From contig OZ025211.1 of assembly GCA_964019055.1 (NCBI GenBank), positions 1,702,135-1,766,134 of the forward strand: 64,000 bases of DNA. The letters are read 5' to 3'. This stretch comes from Anthopleura xanthogrammica (taxonomy: Eukaryota; Cnidaria; Anthozoa; Actiniaria; Actiniidae). How positions within the stretch are numbered: position 1 is the first letter of the stretch; each line of letters begins with the position of its first letter. Below are positions 31,701 to 44,066 of this stretch, piece by piece. Made by a program: the position numbers and the translations under genes. The notes below the pieces were generated by a model that was given only the letters and a program-made list of their open reading frames with translations, did not search any database and had not been told where the DNA came from.

Positions 31701-33890
31701 AGTGGATTCCTAAGTGGAATTGATGGACTTCATGGCACGGTTCATTGTTTGATACGTGGGACTATGTGTACAAGAGATTCCGCAAGTGCACCGGAATTCT
31801 TTTTACACCATGGCATGGTGGACAAGGTACGTAGAAATGATAACCTTTTGTTTATTTGTTTGTTTATTTTTTTATTTTTATTTTTTGACCATATTGCTAA
31901 CTTCATTTGTAGTTAATGAGAGCTTTCTTTAATCACTAAACATAAGCGGAAAGTTTCTATTGGTTTCCCCCACAACATGCATGGCTGGCATCAGTCATTA
32001 AGTGTTTTATTATATACTCTAGTCAAACGAAGAAAAATTTTCTCTCCATTTTGAAAATTTTTTATTTACAAAAAAAAAATCATTATGAATTACAAAGCGT
32101 TTGACCTGATCACGTGCATTTATTACCCGCGCGGGAGTTATTGAGATTTATTTCCCTCCACGTGATGTACTCTCGACCAATAAGAAAACGAGTTTGACTA
32201 GGATATATAATAAATATATTTATTCCACACCATAGAAAATACAGCCAGCCATAAAACAGGAAAGCCGTTGTTTATTCGTCGGTATTTCACTTTTCCTTCC
32301 CATCATGCACTGCGCGTCGAATCTACGCATTTGTATTTTCTATAGTGTGGGATAAAATGGTTATAAAATGGTTTCTCGTAGCATACCGTGGATATCCCAC
32401 TCGTCACTTGTTTTTTCTTTGTATACACACTCGCCTAAAGGCTCGTGTGTCTAGTAGAAACCACAAGTGACTCGTGGGATATTCCAAGGTATGGCACTCG
32501 AAACCATTGTATAACTAGTATATATATGCCTAACCAAAAATATTCTGCAACTTTCGATATATAAATTTTGTTCCTCTATTGTTTCGCCTTTCGAGAACAA
32601 AAGACATATATATTTAAGCAAACGACTCAAATCATTGTGGGTTTTGAAGATTTATGTTGTATTAAAATTTATAGTTGTTTGCTTCAATATTGGGCTTAGA
32701 TTTGGGAAGACTGGCAGAAGAGAAGCAGTGCTCACAGAACGGCGCATTTTGCATCGCTTACCACAGGCCTTCCTAGAACCAATGGTGTTCTTGCACGCCA
32801 ACTAATCCACAACACAGCATTGCCTGGTGGTGTTAGAGTGGAGTATGCTCCTGGAAGAAGAGGATGTGCGGCTGCAAGACCTAGTCGTAAGTAATGACCA
32901 TCCTTCCCTTCAAAAATCCTTCAAAATCTATCGAATCCTATAAAACAACTTCTGGGCAAAGAGCAACCTCTAAATCAAAGTCGGGATACACCTATTACAG
33001 TAAACTCACAAAACTTAATTGAAGCGTCTTGAGCTTCTCACATTGTTGGCCAATTCTCTTGATTATTATTGATTCTGTAATTTTTAAATATGTATAGGAA
33101 ATACCACCGTTGGAGAAGAATTAATGAAAAATACCACGGGTATTGATGAAAGCTGCTTGATACCACGAGTGCTTAGCACGAGTGGTATTAAGCATTTTTC
33201 ATCAAATACAAGAGGTATTTTTCATTAATTTTAATTTTCGAAAACTTAGGTGGTATTTTCTTTTAATAATACATCTACATAAAATACTCGTTTCTGAACA
33301 ACAACACAAGGTATAAAGTTCCCGGATGTGTGCAATTAATTAATTGCACGGATAAAGAGAAAATTCACAATCAATCAGCCAATCAGAAACAGGTAATTTA
33401 TGTAGATGTGTTATTATGTAGAAAAACATACCGAGATTTACTCAGTAAAATCCTGTGTAATAAATGTTCGTTCGTTCACTTTTCCCAACCAATCACAATG
33501 CGCGTATCGCTTTGTTTCGCCGTTAGCAATGGGTTGTTCTTTTCGTGTTCTTTCGTGTGAGACTTTATCGCACCAATAATATTTTTTATTCTTTTGTACC
33601 CCTCTTCAGTTCATTTTTTTGTTATTCCTTTTGATATGGATTAATTAGTTTTTTACCTTGGTCCGTGATTTTCTTATATCTATGCAAAATAATATATCTA
33701 AGTTGATTGATTGATTGATAAGTTCTTGTCTTGATTTTCAGACCGCGTTTGTGTAATGCGTGAGGGCCGTCGTGTTTGTACATTTAGGAAACCTACACGA
33801 CGCATCAAGCTAAGCAAAGAAGCAATCAAGATGTTTGGATTCTCTCCAAAGAAAGCAGCCGAGATTAATAAAGTGTTGGCCGGTCTTTAG
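28754..33890 (+). CDS. Gene B: secreted TSP1-tyrosinase, 7 coding exons, 472 aa
   Basis: Exons 28754-28817, 29582-29719, 30020-30196, 30786-30957, 31295-31826, 32700-32886 and 33742-33890 join in frame (1419 nt). The signal peptide is identical to that of gene A. The first TSP1 exon of gene A is missing: only scraps of it remain at about 29735-29770 and 29867-29902. One TSP1 module is left (RWSRWSRWTRCQVTCGGG...). The Cys-rich exon has one extra codon. The tyrosinase core keeps all ligands: CuA H196, H204, H213; CuB H330, H334 and the LHH at 354-356. The C-terminus has IWEDWQKRS and the basic tail ending INKVLAGL. Predicted extracellular phenol oxidase; role inferred from family only. Confidence 0.85.
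29735..29903 (+). pseudogene. Relic of a deleted TSP1 exon in gene B
   Basis: GGTGGAGGCAGCCAATCACG and the following bases to CCTGCCCC, and further on GTAGCGAGAACCAGATCTG to TTTGCGGTGAGAA, match the middle and the donor end of gene A exon 6990-7166. The middle is replaced by unrelated sequence and the exon start is lost. Confidence 0.75.
30308..30352 (-). ncRNA. Degenerate hammerhead-like motif (Penelope-like relic), gene B intron
   Basis: On the minus strand: ACT, CTGAAGA, stem II TGAC/GTCG around TTCCGCTCAGGTT, GAAA, then CTTC and AGTCACCACC. The CUGANGA and GAAA cores are present and a short ACT/AGT stem I can form, but the expected GTC cleavage triplet is changed to TTC. The about 150-bp segment (30240-30390) is inserted in B and C relative to A. 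A shared Penelope-like 3' end is a reasonable origin. Confidence 0.4.
30517..30583 (+). repeat. tRNA-like SINE head, gene B intron
   Basis: Equivalent of 7621-7690: AGTAGCTCAATAGTTAGAG and GGTCGTGGGTCCGATTTC. The A box is more diverged than in gene A. Confidence 0.5.
32360..32514. mobile_element. Foldback MITE, gene B intron 5
   Basis: GGTTTCTCGTAGCATACC and GGTATGGCACTCGAAACC are inverted, with inner GGATATCCCACTCGTCACTTG paired to CAAGTGACTCGTGGGATATTCC. A copy stands at 48290-48444 in gene C, but gene A lacks it at the matching intron. Confidence 0.7.
33097..33261. mobile_element. Foldback MITE, gene B last intron
   Basis: Copy of the element at 10027-10195, with better-preserved ends (GAAATACCACC, AGGTGGTATTTTC). 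Confidence 0.65.
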
Positions 33891-33992
33891 TCGAGACAAT
33901 TTCCTCGTCCTTTTCCGTTGGCCATCTTTGCTCTTGAATATTAATCGGGCGATAATTTTTTGTCGATACATCTTGTTACAGATAATTAAAGT

Positions 33993-33998
33993 AATAAA
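33993..33998 (+). terminator. Candidate polyadenylation signal of gene B
   Basis: AATAAA about 100 bases after the gene B stop, at the same place as after genes A and C. Confidence 0.5.
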
Positions 33999-33999
33999 T

Positions 34000-35490
34000 T
34001 AAAGGTGAACGTTTATAACAATATAAGCAGGATAAAAGTCACATGCAATTGAATGTAAGAACCACAGATTAAATGCAAAAAAATAATTTTCAGTTTGACT
34101 GATTTTGGTTGGTGTTGCAATCATTATTAGTTAAAGAGCTTTTAAGTGTGACGTCAATCGAATGACAAAACGACCTCCGGGTCCAAAACGAAAAGTAGTT
34201 TTATGTCACTGAGAATAGTTTTCGCTCTATTTTAGTGTTTTTTTTTGTGTGTGAGCAGTTGGACCCGGAAATGCGTCACAACCTAACAGCCCTATCCAGG
34301 ATAGCTTGTAATTTCAGCACTTTGGTAACATATTCCTTATGTCAGCCTACCGCTTTATAAAATACTCAGGCGGCAAATATTAAGAATAAAATTAAAGTAT
34401 TTTGTTTCTCATTCATATAAAGTGGAAAGTATTTCTTGGGTTTTTGGGAACCACTTTGTTGAGGCCTCGTTAGCATAGCAACAACTTCATCTCACCGACA
34501 CTCATGAGTACCTCGTCTTAAAATGATAAATTGTATATTTAGATTGTCAAATATCCCAATCTTTTTATAGAAACTCTGAAGCTCAAAAACATTGCAATAA
34601 GTAAACGATCTGGTTACCATCATGCTTAATGTTCCCCTATTTGAAGTCCAATTCGATATGAAGACGGTTCATTAATTAAATCGATATTTTACAAGGGAAA
34701 AACGAATCGAAGATGATCTTTGTGCAATAATTGAAGCTCTTTTGCTTCCTTTTCCGCATTATCTCCGCATTTTCCATTTTTTAAATGTGTTTTATAAAAT
34801 CTAGAGACTAGGAACCCTTGAGTTTAAATGTATGTAAATTAGGTTTAGATAAACTGCCTTCGTAATACTCGCAGAGTCGTATTATTTGGAATTTCTTTGT
34901 TAGACAATTTTAATTTTCACAAAATACGGTAGTTCTAGTTGAAATCTTCCTTGAAAACAAACTTTAAGCGTATTAAAGGCGAAGCCGGGGATCAGTATCG
35001 CAACCTTGAGTCGACCGGAAGTAAACACTTAAGGCAATTATGCAAATTCAGAATGCAATTTTTGCTAACTTTGAAAGCTGCTCGCGTTCATAGGATAAAT
35101 TTTCCAAATAATATGTTGAAACTTGAAGAGACAAAGCGATATTGGTTTTTGAGGGGATGAAGTTAGGCCTTAAATTTTGGTGTCTCAAAGGCCGATCACG
35201 ATCGAAAACCGAGGGGGGTGGTCTATCTCCAAAGGAAAAATCTCAATGAAACTTTCATTACCACGGTTCATCATCTAATCGGATGGTTTTTCATTGCTGA
35301 AAATTTGGTGGAAATCGGCCGACCCCGATCCGTCACTTCAGCCCGGTTTTCTCTGACAATCACTCTTAAGATCATTTAAAATGTGGAGGCCTAGGATTTT
35401 AGCATTGGAAACAATATCAATTTGCTTATCATTAATGACAACAGGGTCGAAAGAAGTGTTCTTTTACTAAAACTAATACGTAGTTCCTTG
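34000..35490. other. Spacer between gene B and fragment B'
   Basis: Non-coding, collinear with 10965-13440 of unit 1 minus the LINE insertion; the empty LINE site is at 34670. No recognisable gene. Confidence 0.5.
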
Positions 35491-35706
35491 CATTTTGACT
35501 AGGCAGTGGAGGACGAACAAACAAGTTATGCATCTATTTTATTTATTTGATCCGACAAAAAAACAAACAACAAAACAAAACAGAACCAAAACTGACCAAA
35601 ACAAACAAAGAAAAAGTAAGAGTTGATTATATTTTTTCTATGTAAAATCGAGATGATAGAAAAGCGCTGTGAGATTAAAATGTTCTTTAAGGTAAACCCA
35701 AAGCAG

Positions 35707-36678
35707 GGAAAACTATACATGGTGGATGGTCTCCATGGAATGCATGGACAAGATGTTCTGTCACGTGTGGTGGAGGCAGCCAATCAAGAACACGCACGTG
35801 TACAAACCCTGCACCAGCCAATGGTGGACGAGATTGCCAAGGATCAAGTAACAAGACACAGAGATGTGCAACCAACATATGTGGTGAGTAGGGGAGAATA
35901 TACTTTAGTTAATAATGATATTTGTTCTCTGTATTACAGCCAGCCCACAAAGTAGGGTTTCCATACGCACATGCCTTTGTAGCTTTGTGTTTTTCGACAG
36001 TGCTATGGAAACATTTTGATTGACGTCCACCAAAACCCACCTTGTCGCGACAGAAAAAAATCGCAACAGTGGGCGTGTGTCTGAGAATGGCTGTAATGTT
36101 CTTGCAAATAATTCTCAACGACATGACGTGTTTGTCTCCCTCTTAATTCGAGGGTTTTTCTCCCTCCTCAAAACATAACCAGCTGTAAGTAAGCCTTGCG
36201 ATGACTTTGATCAACCGAAAGATTGTTTCGAGGTTTAATAAAAATTGAAGGTTTGGAAATTTAACAACGGATTTCATCCCCCGAACATTCAAAATTATTA
36301 TATTTTCTCAATAGTTTGTCAAGCAGGTAAGACAGTTTTTGATCGTTGTGGTCAGCGGTGTGTGTGCACAGCCAATGGCACCTTGACACAGTGTACTCGT
36401 ATCAGAAAAGAGTTTACTGCCATGACAACGGCTGAACGTAAACGATACATACAAGTTGTTAAAACAGCATCTACTGATGCAAGGTATGTTTCTCAGTAAC
36501 AGAAAACGTCTTATAAGAACATTATTTAAATTTCACAGTTCTCCATTTTCTCTGGTTGGCATAGAAAAAAATTAAAGCCCCCAACTAAATAGTTTCTCTT
36601 TGGGTTGTTATTTTTAATTTTGATTATCATTACTGCTTCTACTACTCTTACTACTACTATTATCATTGTAGTTATTAT

Positions 36679-36766
<88 letters not shown>

Positions 36767-36792
36767 ACTACTACTACTACTACTACTACTAG

Positions 36793-36865
<73 letters not shown>

Positions 36866-36932
36866 ACTACTACTACTACTACTACTGCTGCTGCTGCTAC
36901 TGCTACTACTACTACTACTACTACTACTACTC

Positions 36933-37012
<80 letters not shown>

Positions 37013-37046
37013 ACTACTACTACTACTACTACTACTGCTGCTGCTG

Positions 37047-37127
<81 letters not shown>

Positions 37128-37762
37128 TTATTATTATTATTATTACTATTACTTCTAATATTACTATTAATGATGATGATAATAGGGCATAATGCTATTC
37201 CTTTGTATTAAAACAAATTCAAAGGTTTAAAGTTCAGTACGACACTCTTGTTGGACTTGGAAAGAAAGTTTTCTTCGAAGGTATTGGTAATAAAAAATAT
37301 TTTCTTCCATGGCATCGATGGTACCTTCTCCAGTACGAAAACCTACTCATTCAGATTGACTGCAACATTACCGTGCCTTACTGGAACTGGGCGGCTGTTT
37401 CTGGAAAACCCTGGGGTACATCGCCAAATGACCTTTGGTATTCTGGGGACAGTGGTTTCGGAGGTAACGGTGCTGCAACTAACAACTGTGTACAAACTGG
37501 TCCCTTCAGGGAGGGGGTATGGGAGCTTGCTCCTTCGGCATCACTCCCACGATGCCTGAAGAGGGAGTTCAAAGGTAACACTCCAGAAACCGCTGATCTG
37601 GTGAAACTGCTAAAATTTCAACCTTCACAGTTCGATTCCTTTGTGCTCAAGCTTCGTGTATCATTCAGCGATACTGTCCATTGTTTGATTGGTGGTACGC
37701 TGTGTACAACGGATGGTGCGGCTGCACCTGAATACCATTTGCATCATGCAATGATCGATAAG
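35707..37762 (+). CDS. B': partial TSP1-tyrosinase gene, pseudoenzyme-type, copy of A'
   Basis: Exons 35707-35883 (TSP1), 36315-36483 (Cys-rich) and 37225-37762 (tyrosinase core) have the same sizes and phases as in A' and no stops. The core differs from A' by only a few residues (for example LVKLLKF, FVLKLRV, GGTLC) and shares the loss of CuA ligands 1 and 2 and CuB ligand 1. No first or last exon is found before the start of unit 3. The open frames in both copies mean either the duplication is recent or the exons are still used; which is true cannot be told from sequence alone. Confidence 0.6.
36650..37145. repeat. Large (ACT/GCT)n triplet tract before the B' tyrosinase exon
   Basis: Triplet tract of about 490 bases, equivalent to 14640-15175 but with a different arrangement of ACT and GCT blocks; part of the block pattern itself is repeated (two GCT blocks of about 12 and 4 units, twice). 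Confidence 0.9.
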
Positions 37763-37794
37763 GTAAATACGGTTAAAAGAAATATCTTAACAGC

Positions 37795-38170
37795 AACAAC
37801 AACAACAACAATAATAATGATAATAATAATAATAATTTTTTTTAAATAATCTCGGTAATACGAAACAACGAATAATAATAATATAGTAGAAAGTAGAATA
37901 AAACCTAATAGTAACTCGTCGTATAATTTAAGTTAATAAGTAAATAAATATCTATAAAAAGTGTGTAATATCTAATTCCTTATATCTTATGCCCTATATC
38001 TTGTATCTAATATATCTTATATCTTATAGGTAAATTCAATTATCGTAATAATGATAATAATAGTAATAATAGTAATAATAACAATAATAATAATAATAAT
38101 AATGATAATAATAATAATAATAATAATAGCAACGACAACATCAATAATAATAATAATAATAATAATAGTT
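37795..38170. repeat. (CAA)n/(TAA)n microsatellite with AT-rich insertion
   Basis: Counterpart of 15820-15955, expanded and interrupted by about 200 bases containing tandem TATATCTTATATCTTAT-like sequence. Confidence 0.75.
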
Positions 38171-38410
38171 AAGGCTTTGTATGCTGTTTAAGTGCAATGC
38201 CATTTGATCTGTCAGTACGAAATTAAGAATTTTGCTTAGAAATTAGGCCATATTTCCGCAATCTTCTGTAAAAAGTCAAGACAGACAAAAGTTGAAATTA
38301 ACCAGATAATAATAATATAAAGCTAGATTGCAACAAAGCCTATAGGCGCCAAACGCCGCATCGTTGACTGTAAACTCAGGAAGAAATTGAGCCAATAAAG
38401 ATGCTATATT

Positions 38411-38590
38411 AATAATGATGATGATAATGATGATGATAATAATGATGATAATGATGATGATGATGATAATGATGATGATGATGATAATGATGATGATGAT
38501 GGTAATGATGATGATGATGATGATGATGATGATGGTAATGGTGATGATGATGATGATGATGATGGTAATAATAATAATAATAATATTTGA
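38411..38590. repeat. (TGA)n microsatellite, unit 2
   Basis: Shorter counterpart of 20711-21015 without the GTG block. Confidence 0.9.
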
Positions 38591-39328
38591 TATAATGATA
38601 ATATTAATATAAAGAGTAGAATAATATAGTAACTGATACCCTTTCTTAAAAAAGACTGATTGTAGCTTAAGGTGGCAGACTACTTAAGCAAAAAGTAATT
38701 ATTTAGAAAACTGTCTTAGATAGGTATATTATACAGAATTTAACGCTGATTTAAAAAATGAAAGGAAATTGAGGTGTCCAGAGCTCGTTTTCGAGATATT
38801 GAATTTTGAATATGACCATCTTTTTGTGTTTTTGAAAGAAAAAAGACGGAAACCAAGCTTTGCACCAAACAAATTAAAACTCAAAAACTCAAAAAGGCTA
38901 TGGAAGTAATTTTCCCAGGACATCTACTTTAAACATTATTTCCGATAACTATCTTATTTGAAGAAAGTTTTAAGAATAAGTGAAAAATTAAGCATTTTGT
39001 TCGTTTAAGGAACCGAAAATCGTTCTTATTCGATAACAATAGAAGTACACAACACTTTTTCCAGAAGTTAGAATATAGTAATACTCACTCGACCAATCAG
39101 CAATCAGTATTTCAATGCTCTATATCCCATAGAGAAACTAGGGTGTCAAGTGGTGTGGGCCTTGAAGCACAGGGAAAATACGGGGTTATTAATTAGTATT
39201 CTCTAAGTAAGACATTAGTATTCCCTTTATAGAAAATACTAATAAGGCCTTTTGTTTTCTTTTTGTTTCTTTTTGTTTCTTTTTATTTTGACACCTCAAT
39301 ATAATTACCCTATTGGATATACAGAAAA

Positions 39329-40392
39329 CTAGACGCTCTTGGAGCGTTCACTAGGTTGCCTGTGCAAGAGCTCGCCCACTCGCAAATCCTATATACTTTT
39401 TATTATTTTACACCAAAGTGTTCCTTTTGGGTTCAAAGTCCCCCTTTATCAAAAACGTTTTAAATTCTAGTAAGGCATTAGTGTTGCGTTACTGACTTGT
39501 CAACGCGTATTAGATTTCTACTTAACCTACTAGAGTACCTTTCAAGACTAGCTGATGAAATAAACATATCTATTTCAGTATCGAAACATTTCACTGCAAA
39601 ACAAACGTTTTATCAACGTAAATACTCTTAGCCAAAATGTGTTTTTAAAACTGGTAATTTGTTTTTCCCTGAGTTTTTGTTTTTTTCTGTATTTTCATAA
39701 ATGGAAATATTCAACAAGGAGTCTTGGCAGTTCGATTTCTTGTAGATCACTATCAGCTCGTCTGACTTCTACAAGTTCTTGGAGTCAGCTTTCATCAAAG
39801 CTTTGTTTGTCACTCGTTTTGTAGTTTGTCTCTCGTTCTGTAGTTTGTCTCAGTATGTTTTTTTTTTTGTATCTGAGATCTGGTAAGATCTAGTTTCATC
39901 ATAGCTAGGTAGTTTATAGATTCTCTTAGTCTATTTTGACTAGTTTGTCTAGTTCTACGATTCTCATACCGTAGTTTGCTCATAGATTCTCAAAGATAGC
40001 TCATAAATTCTCAGACTTCTCTCTTTGAGTACGTGGACCAACCCGTTCCAAAATCGCTCAATAACATCTTTTAGTGTGGGTCTACCACGTACGGCGTGTG
40101 TGTTTGTAAGTAGTTTAAACGTAGCGTTAAAAAACCTAAAGACAATAGTACGCAACATGCCTACAGAGGCCTACAGACAAAATAGTACTTCACGAACCCT
40201 GAACGAATGAATTAATGGCGACACAACACTAAAAACTATAAATGCATCCTCGTTGTCGTGTGGCAACTTCATTGGACATTGGACATTGTTTACAAGTTTT
40301 CGACCAATCATGACGTGTGAAATTATGGTCTACCTGACGCCCGAAAAACGGATCTCATTTTCAGACTGGTTTGCTACCATAGCAACCCAGTA
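39329..40392. mobile_element. Unclassified 1.07-kb insertion, unit 2 only
   Basis: Unit 1 runs directly from TATACAGAAAA to TTATTCAATG (about 21730), while unit 2 has 1.07 kb between them. The insert begins with a small hairpin (CGCTCTTGGAGCG), contains CACTAGGTTGC at 39350 and ends GGTTGC-complement TAGCAACCCAGT, so weak inverted ends (ACTAGGTTGC/ACTGGGTTGC) are possible. No protein domain was recognised; a minus-strand frame near 39964-40158 contains RPTLKDVIERFWNGL. The family is unknown. Confidence 0.6.
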
Positions 40393-40462
40393 ATTATTCA
40401 ATGTCCCCCTTACCAAAAGATTTAAGTCTTAGAGTTTTAAATCATCTCTGAAATGTCGTAAT

Positions 40463-41813
40463 ATATAGCTCATGATAGCAAATTCAACAAACATTATTTG
40501 CTTTTTTTTACCAACAAACTTCACTGTAGGCTATCTAAAAATTAAGGAGTATATGTCCAAGTCGTAGAATTTGCAAGCATACAGTTTCTGATTGTTATAA
40601 TGCCACGGTGAAACTAGTTTCATGAATCATGATTTCATTATAAGGTAGTAGCTTAATATATATTTCTTTGGTACTTGTACTAACTTTGCAAATCGAAATA
40701 TCAAAATTTGGAAGCATTTCTGTGATTTCTTTGAATCGATTCTAGAACACGTCTTGCCAATATTCAGCTTTCAAACGGCAACTTATTTGCGTTCTTTGAC
40801 GTAGTACTAATTTAGATAAGTTTTGGTTCCTTACCGGCGTATGCACATGGTATTGGAGTAGTATTTTTGACTGTTATGGACATACTATGGCCTTTTACAT
40901 TCGCTCTGACATCTAGTCAAACTGTAATTCGACATAAACATAATATTAACATTTTGTCAGACATGTCTTATGAGACAATTTTTAACATTTTAAACATTTT
41001 ATGAGATAAAATTCAAAAAGCGTGTTTTTTTTTCTTCAAAACTTGTACTTACAATTTTGTCTTGAAATTATATTGAAACTTGTCGACAGAAACCTTGGCC
41101 GCTTACGTCTCTTCACGTTACAGTTACAACTGACTATGTAAATTCTCGATTAAAATTCTTAAGTCTCGGGGGACAGACCATCATATACATGTTCTTAATG
41201 AACAGAGCATTTCATTGTCAGTATTTCTGTTATTTCAAAGCTAAAAAAATATGTCGTATATTACTTTTATTCAAAGATTAATTTTCTCTTGGGAGGGAAA
41301 CAAAAAAACGTAGCAAACAAATGCATACAAACAATGATCTCGTGAGTATGACTTTATATTCTAAATCGGTTAGAGAATAAACACTCGTGCTTTATGGGAT
41401 TTAAAGCTCCTCGCAATGATAGAAAGCCACGATGGCGAAGCCCTCGTGGCTTTCTATCAATGCTCGGAGCTCTAAATCCCATAAAGCACTCGCGTTTATT
41501 CTCTAACCCTTACATAAATACAATAATATAGAATATATCTATAATCAAAAACCACGAAAATCTACCATACACCATAGTTCTATTTATATTCACTCCATCT
41601 CGAGCATTTTAAGGAGCCGGCTATGAGGGGGAAGTAAGAACTTCCCGGTACTCACTCACCTGGGTCAATAAAATCGGGTCTGACCCTACCCAGGACCATT
41701 ATTTTGACCTCTTCTCTTACCAGATCGAGCAGAAGACCTAGAAGAATGTTTTTTAATTCCGCAATATTATTAACGTTAAAGCTTATAAGTATCGGTTACT
41801 GAAATCTTAAAAT
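40463..41813. other. Unit 2 tail without genes, containing a foldback element
   Basis: Copy of 25121-26497, with the same hairpin at about 41366-41505. No coding sequence seen. Confidence 0.55.
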
Positions 41814-43677
41814 TTTGTTAAGGGAACAGTATTCAATTTTTTAATTATTTTCATTGGAGGAAATTTTCCTGACCCCTCCCCCTAAACGGCCCTTTGTTTC
41901 TCTTAGCCCCATCCTTTGTGGAGCATAAAAAATGCTGCCCCCTCTATTTGCACTAGCTCTTTCTCCCTGTAATTAACGACTGGTCCCTGACTGACCTAAC
42001 GACCGTCTCTCTGCATGTAAACTATGTCAATTAGATATTGGTCTCAAAATAACACAAGCTAGTGCTATTTTCGTAGCTTGAAGAACTCCCTGGAAAGAAA
42101 TGCGCTGAAAAACAGAAAACTAAATTTGTAACTTGATGCCAATGTCGTCTTTAAAGTGTCAATAAAGTATTTTATTTTTTTCTGGTCCGGTATTTTAAAA
42201 ATCGTGCGTTCTGATTGGCTGTTTGAGCGGGCGGTATTTTCTCAGTATCTGCCCACGGTCCGGTATCCTGACGTCATGCGCATGCGCACAAGATAACGGA
42301 TGCAAAACTAGTGGAAAAGTCAATGGGGAATAAAATAAAAAAGTTATTTACCATCCTAAAGTCGGTCCGGATAGGGAAAAAGAGTGCCCTGGCCTTGAAA
42401 ACGTATGTTCTAGACCTCGGGCACAGTGTTTTCATATCCGGACCTCCTGGCCGGTAAATAATATATATTTCACCGTTAAAAAGTCGTTTAGGAATCAAAA
42501 TAAGTTTACTTTAATTTCTTTGACGTATTTCATTTGAAGCCCCACTAAGAATGGTTAATGAGGTGTTTTCATTGCTGAAACGTCGTTTAAGCATCAATAC
42601 CATTCAATTTGTTATCTATTTGTGTCACTCGTAAAACTATATTAAAAATAGTATAGATAAATTCCTCCCCCTCTTTATTCTATATTTATAATTTATCTTT
42701 CTAAAATAATAACATGCGCGTGTGTGTGTCTGTGTGTGTGTTGTGTGTGCATGTGTGAAAATTTGTTGTGTACTGAATTTTTCCTAGAAAATTGTAAAAG
42801 CCCCATCTACTCTTTCTAAATCAATACCTGTAACTTGGTCCTAATTGATCTTTAGCTTTTAAGTTAATTGTTAGGGCCAGTACCCTTATTATTATTATAT
42901 ATTATTATCATTATTATTATCATATATTATTATCATATTTTGTAAATACTTATTGTATAGCTACAATTCTGGGTACAAAAAAATCGTTGTTGTTGTTGAC
43001 TCTGCAGAACACTTTATAGTAGTTTTATAGATCTAGAATTGTTTAGGTAAATGTCGCTTTTGCATGACAATACGATCGATGTCCCTGTTCTAAAATTAGG
43101 ACACAACCACTAGTCTTTCGTTTTGCCTCTTTTTCATACAAGGGTTTCTTATTGGGACTCAGATTACTATACAAAGCTTCTTTGAGTCTGATAGTTGCGT
43201 TAATTCAAATAGTGTTGCTTAGTGTTTTTAAACTTCAAAGTGGAAGAAAATAAAACTATTTTTGGCAATCCGTATCATCAACAGTCAAAAGACCAAAATA
43301 TCGTCATTTCATTGCACGCAAACCAGTGATGAAACTTATAAGAATAGATCAGAATATAACTAAATTTGATTTGCACTTCAAAACTCGACCAGTCAAGAAC
43401 TGAAGCGCATCCATCATAGATCGTGCAGCAAAGGACAAAGTTAAAAGGTATCGAATTTGGGAGTTATTGCAGGTTTTCATAGCCGCGCCATGTTAGGCAA
43501 AAGAGTTTTTATCAGGACAAGTCCTTTTTACGGTTTACGTGCAAGATGAAACTTGACGTTTCCTGTTCAAAATTAGTTTTTATAGTTTTTTTTTTGTTCT
43601 TTCAACCAACGTTATGGCATGGTCTTTTGTTATGTTCCCTAAGGAGAAAGCATTGCATAAAACTTTCAATACAAGTT

Positions 43678-43932
43678 AAGGCGCGATTACACGGAGTAAT
43701 TTTCTCTGCAACTTGTCTTGAAACGGCGCTGCGGCACAAGTTGCAAGAAGGTTTTTTACACGGTGCAACGGAGTTGCAATCGTTCCCAAAAGAAGAAACG
43801 AATTCTCCTTTTTCCAACGATTGCTGCAACTTGTCTCGCAACATTGTTTTAATTCCACTGTAGATTACGCGCCGCAATATTCCCTGCGACTCAACGCCGT
43901 TGCGAGACAGGTGCTCCGTGTTATCACGCCCT
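43678..43932. mobile_element. MITE upstream of gene C (copy of 2833-3087)
   Basis: Same inverted ends and same distance from the signal-peptide exon as in units 1 and 2. Confidence 0.7.
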
Positions 43933-44066
43933 TACTGCTACAAAAGTATTTTTGCTTTCGAAATGGATTGAAAAAAGTCTTTGAATTATTTCCTCAAACA
44001 TTTTTTCTCTCTTTTTTTTTTCAGGATTCAAAGTGTAGCAAATCACCAGCATTTCTAGCATCTTTT

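Larger units (their letters stand above)
26498..41813 (+). repeat. Segmental duplication unit 2 (about 15.3 kb)
   Basis: Collinear copy of unit 1 without the MITE, intron-2 composite, LINE, DIRS-type and Harbinger insertions. It carries gene B, fragment B' and the same tail, which runs directly into unit 3. It has its own insertion at 39329-40392. Head-to-tail order with identical breakpoints (TTTGTTAAGGGAACAG) indicates tandem duplication by unequal exchange. Confidence 0.85.
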
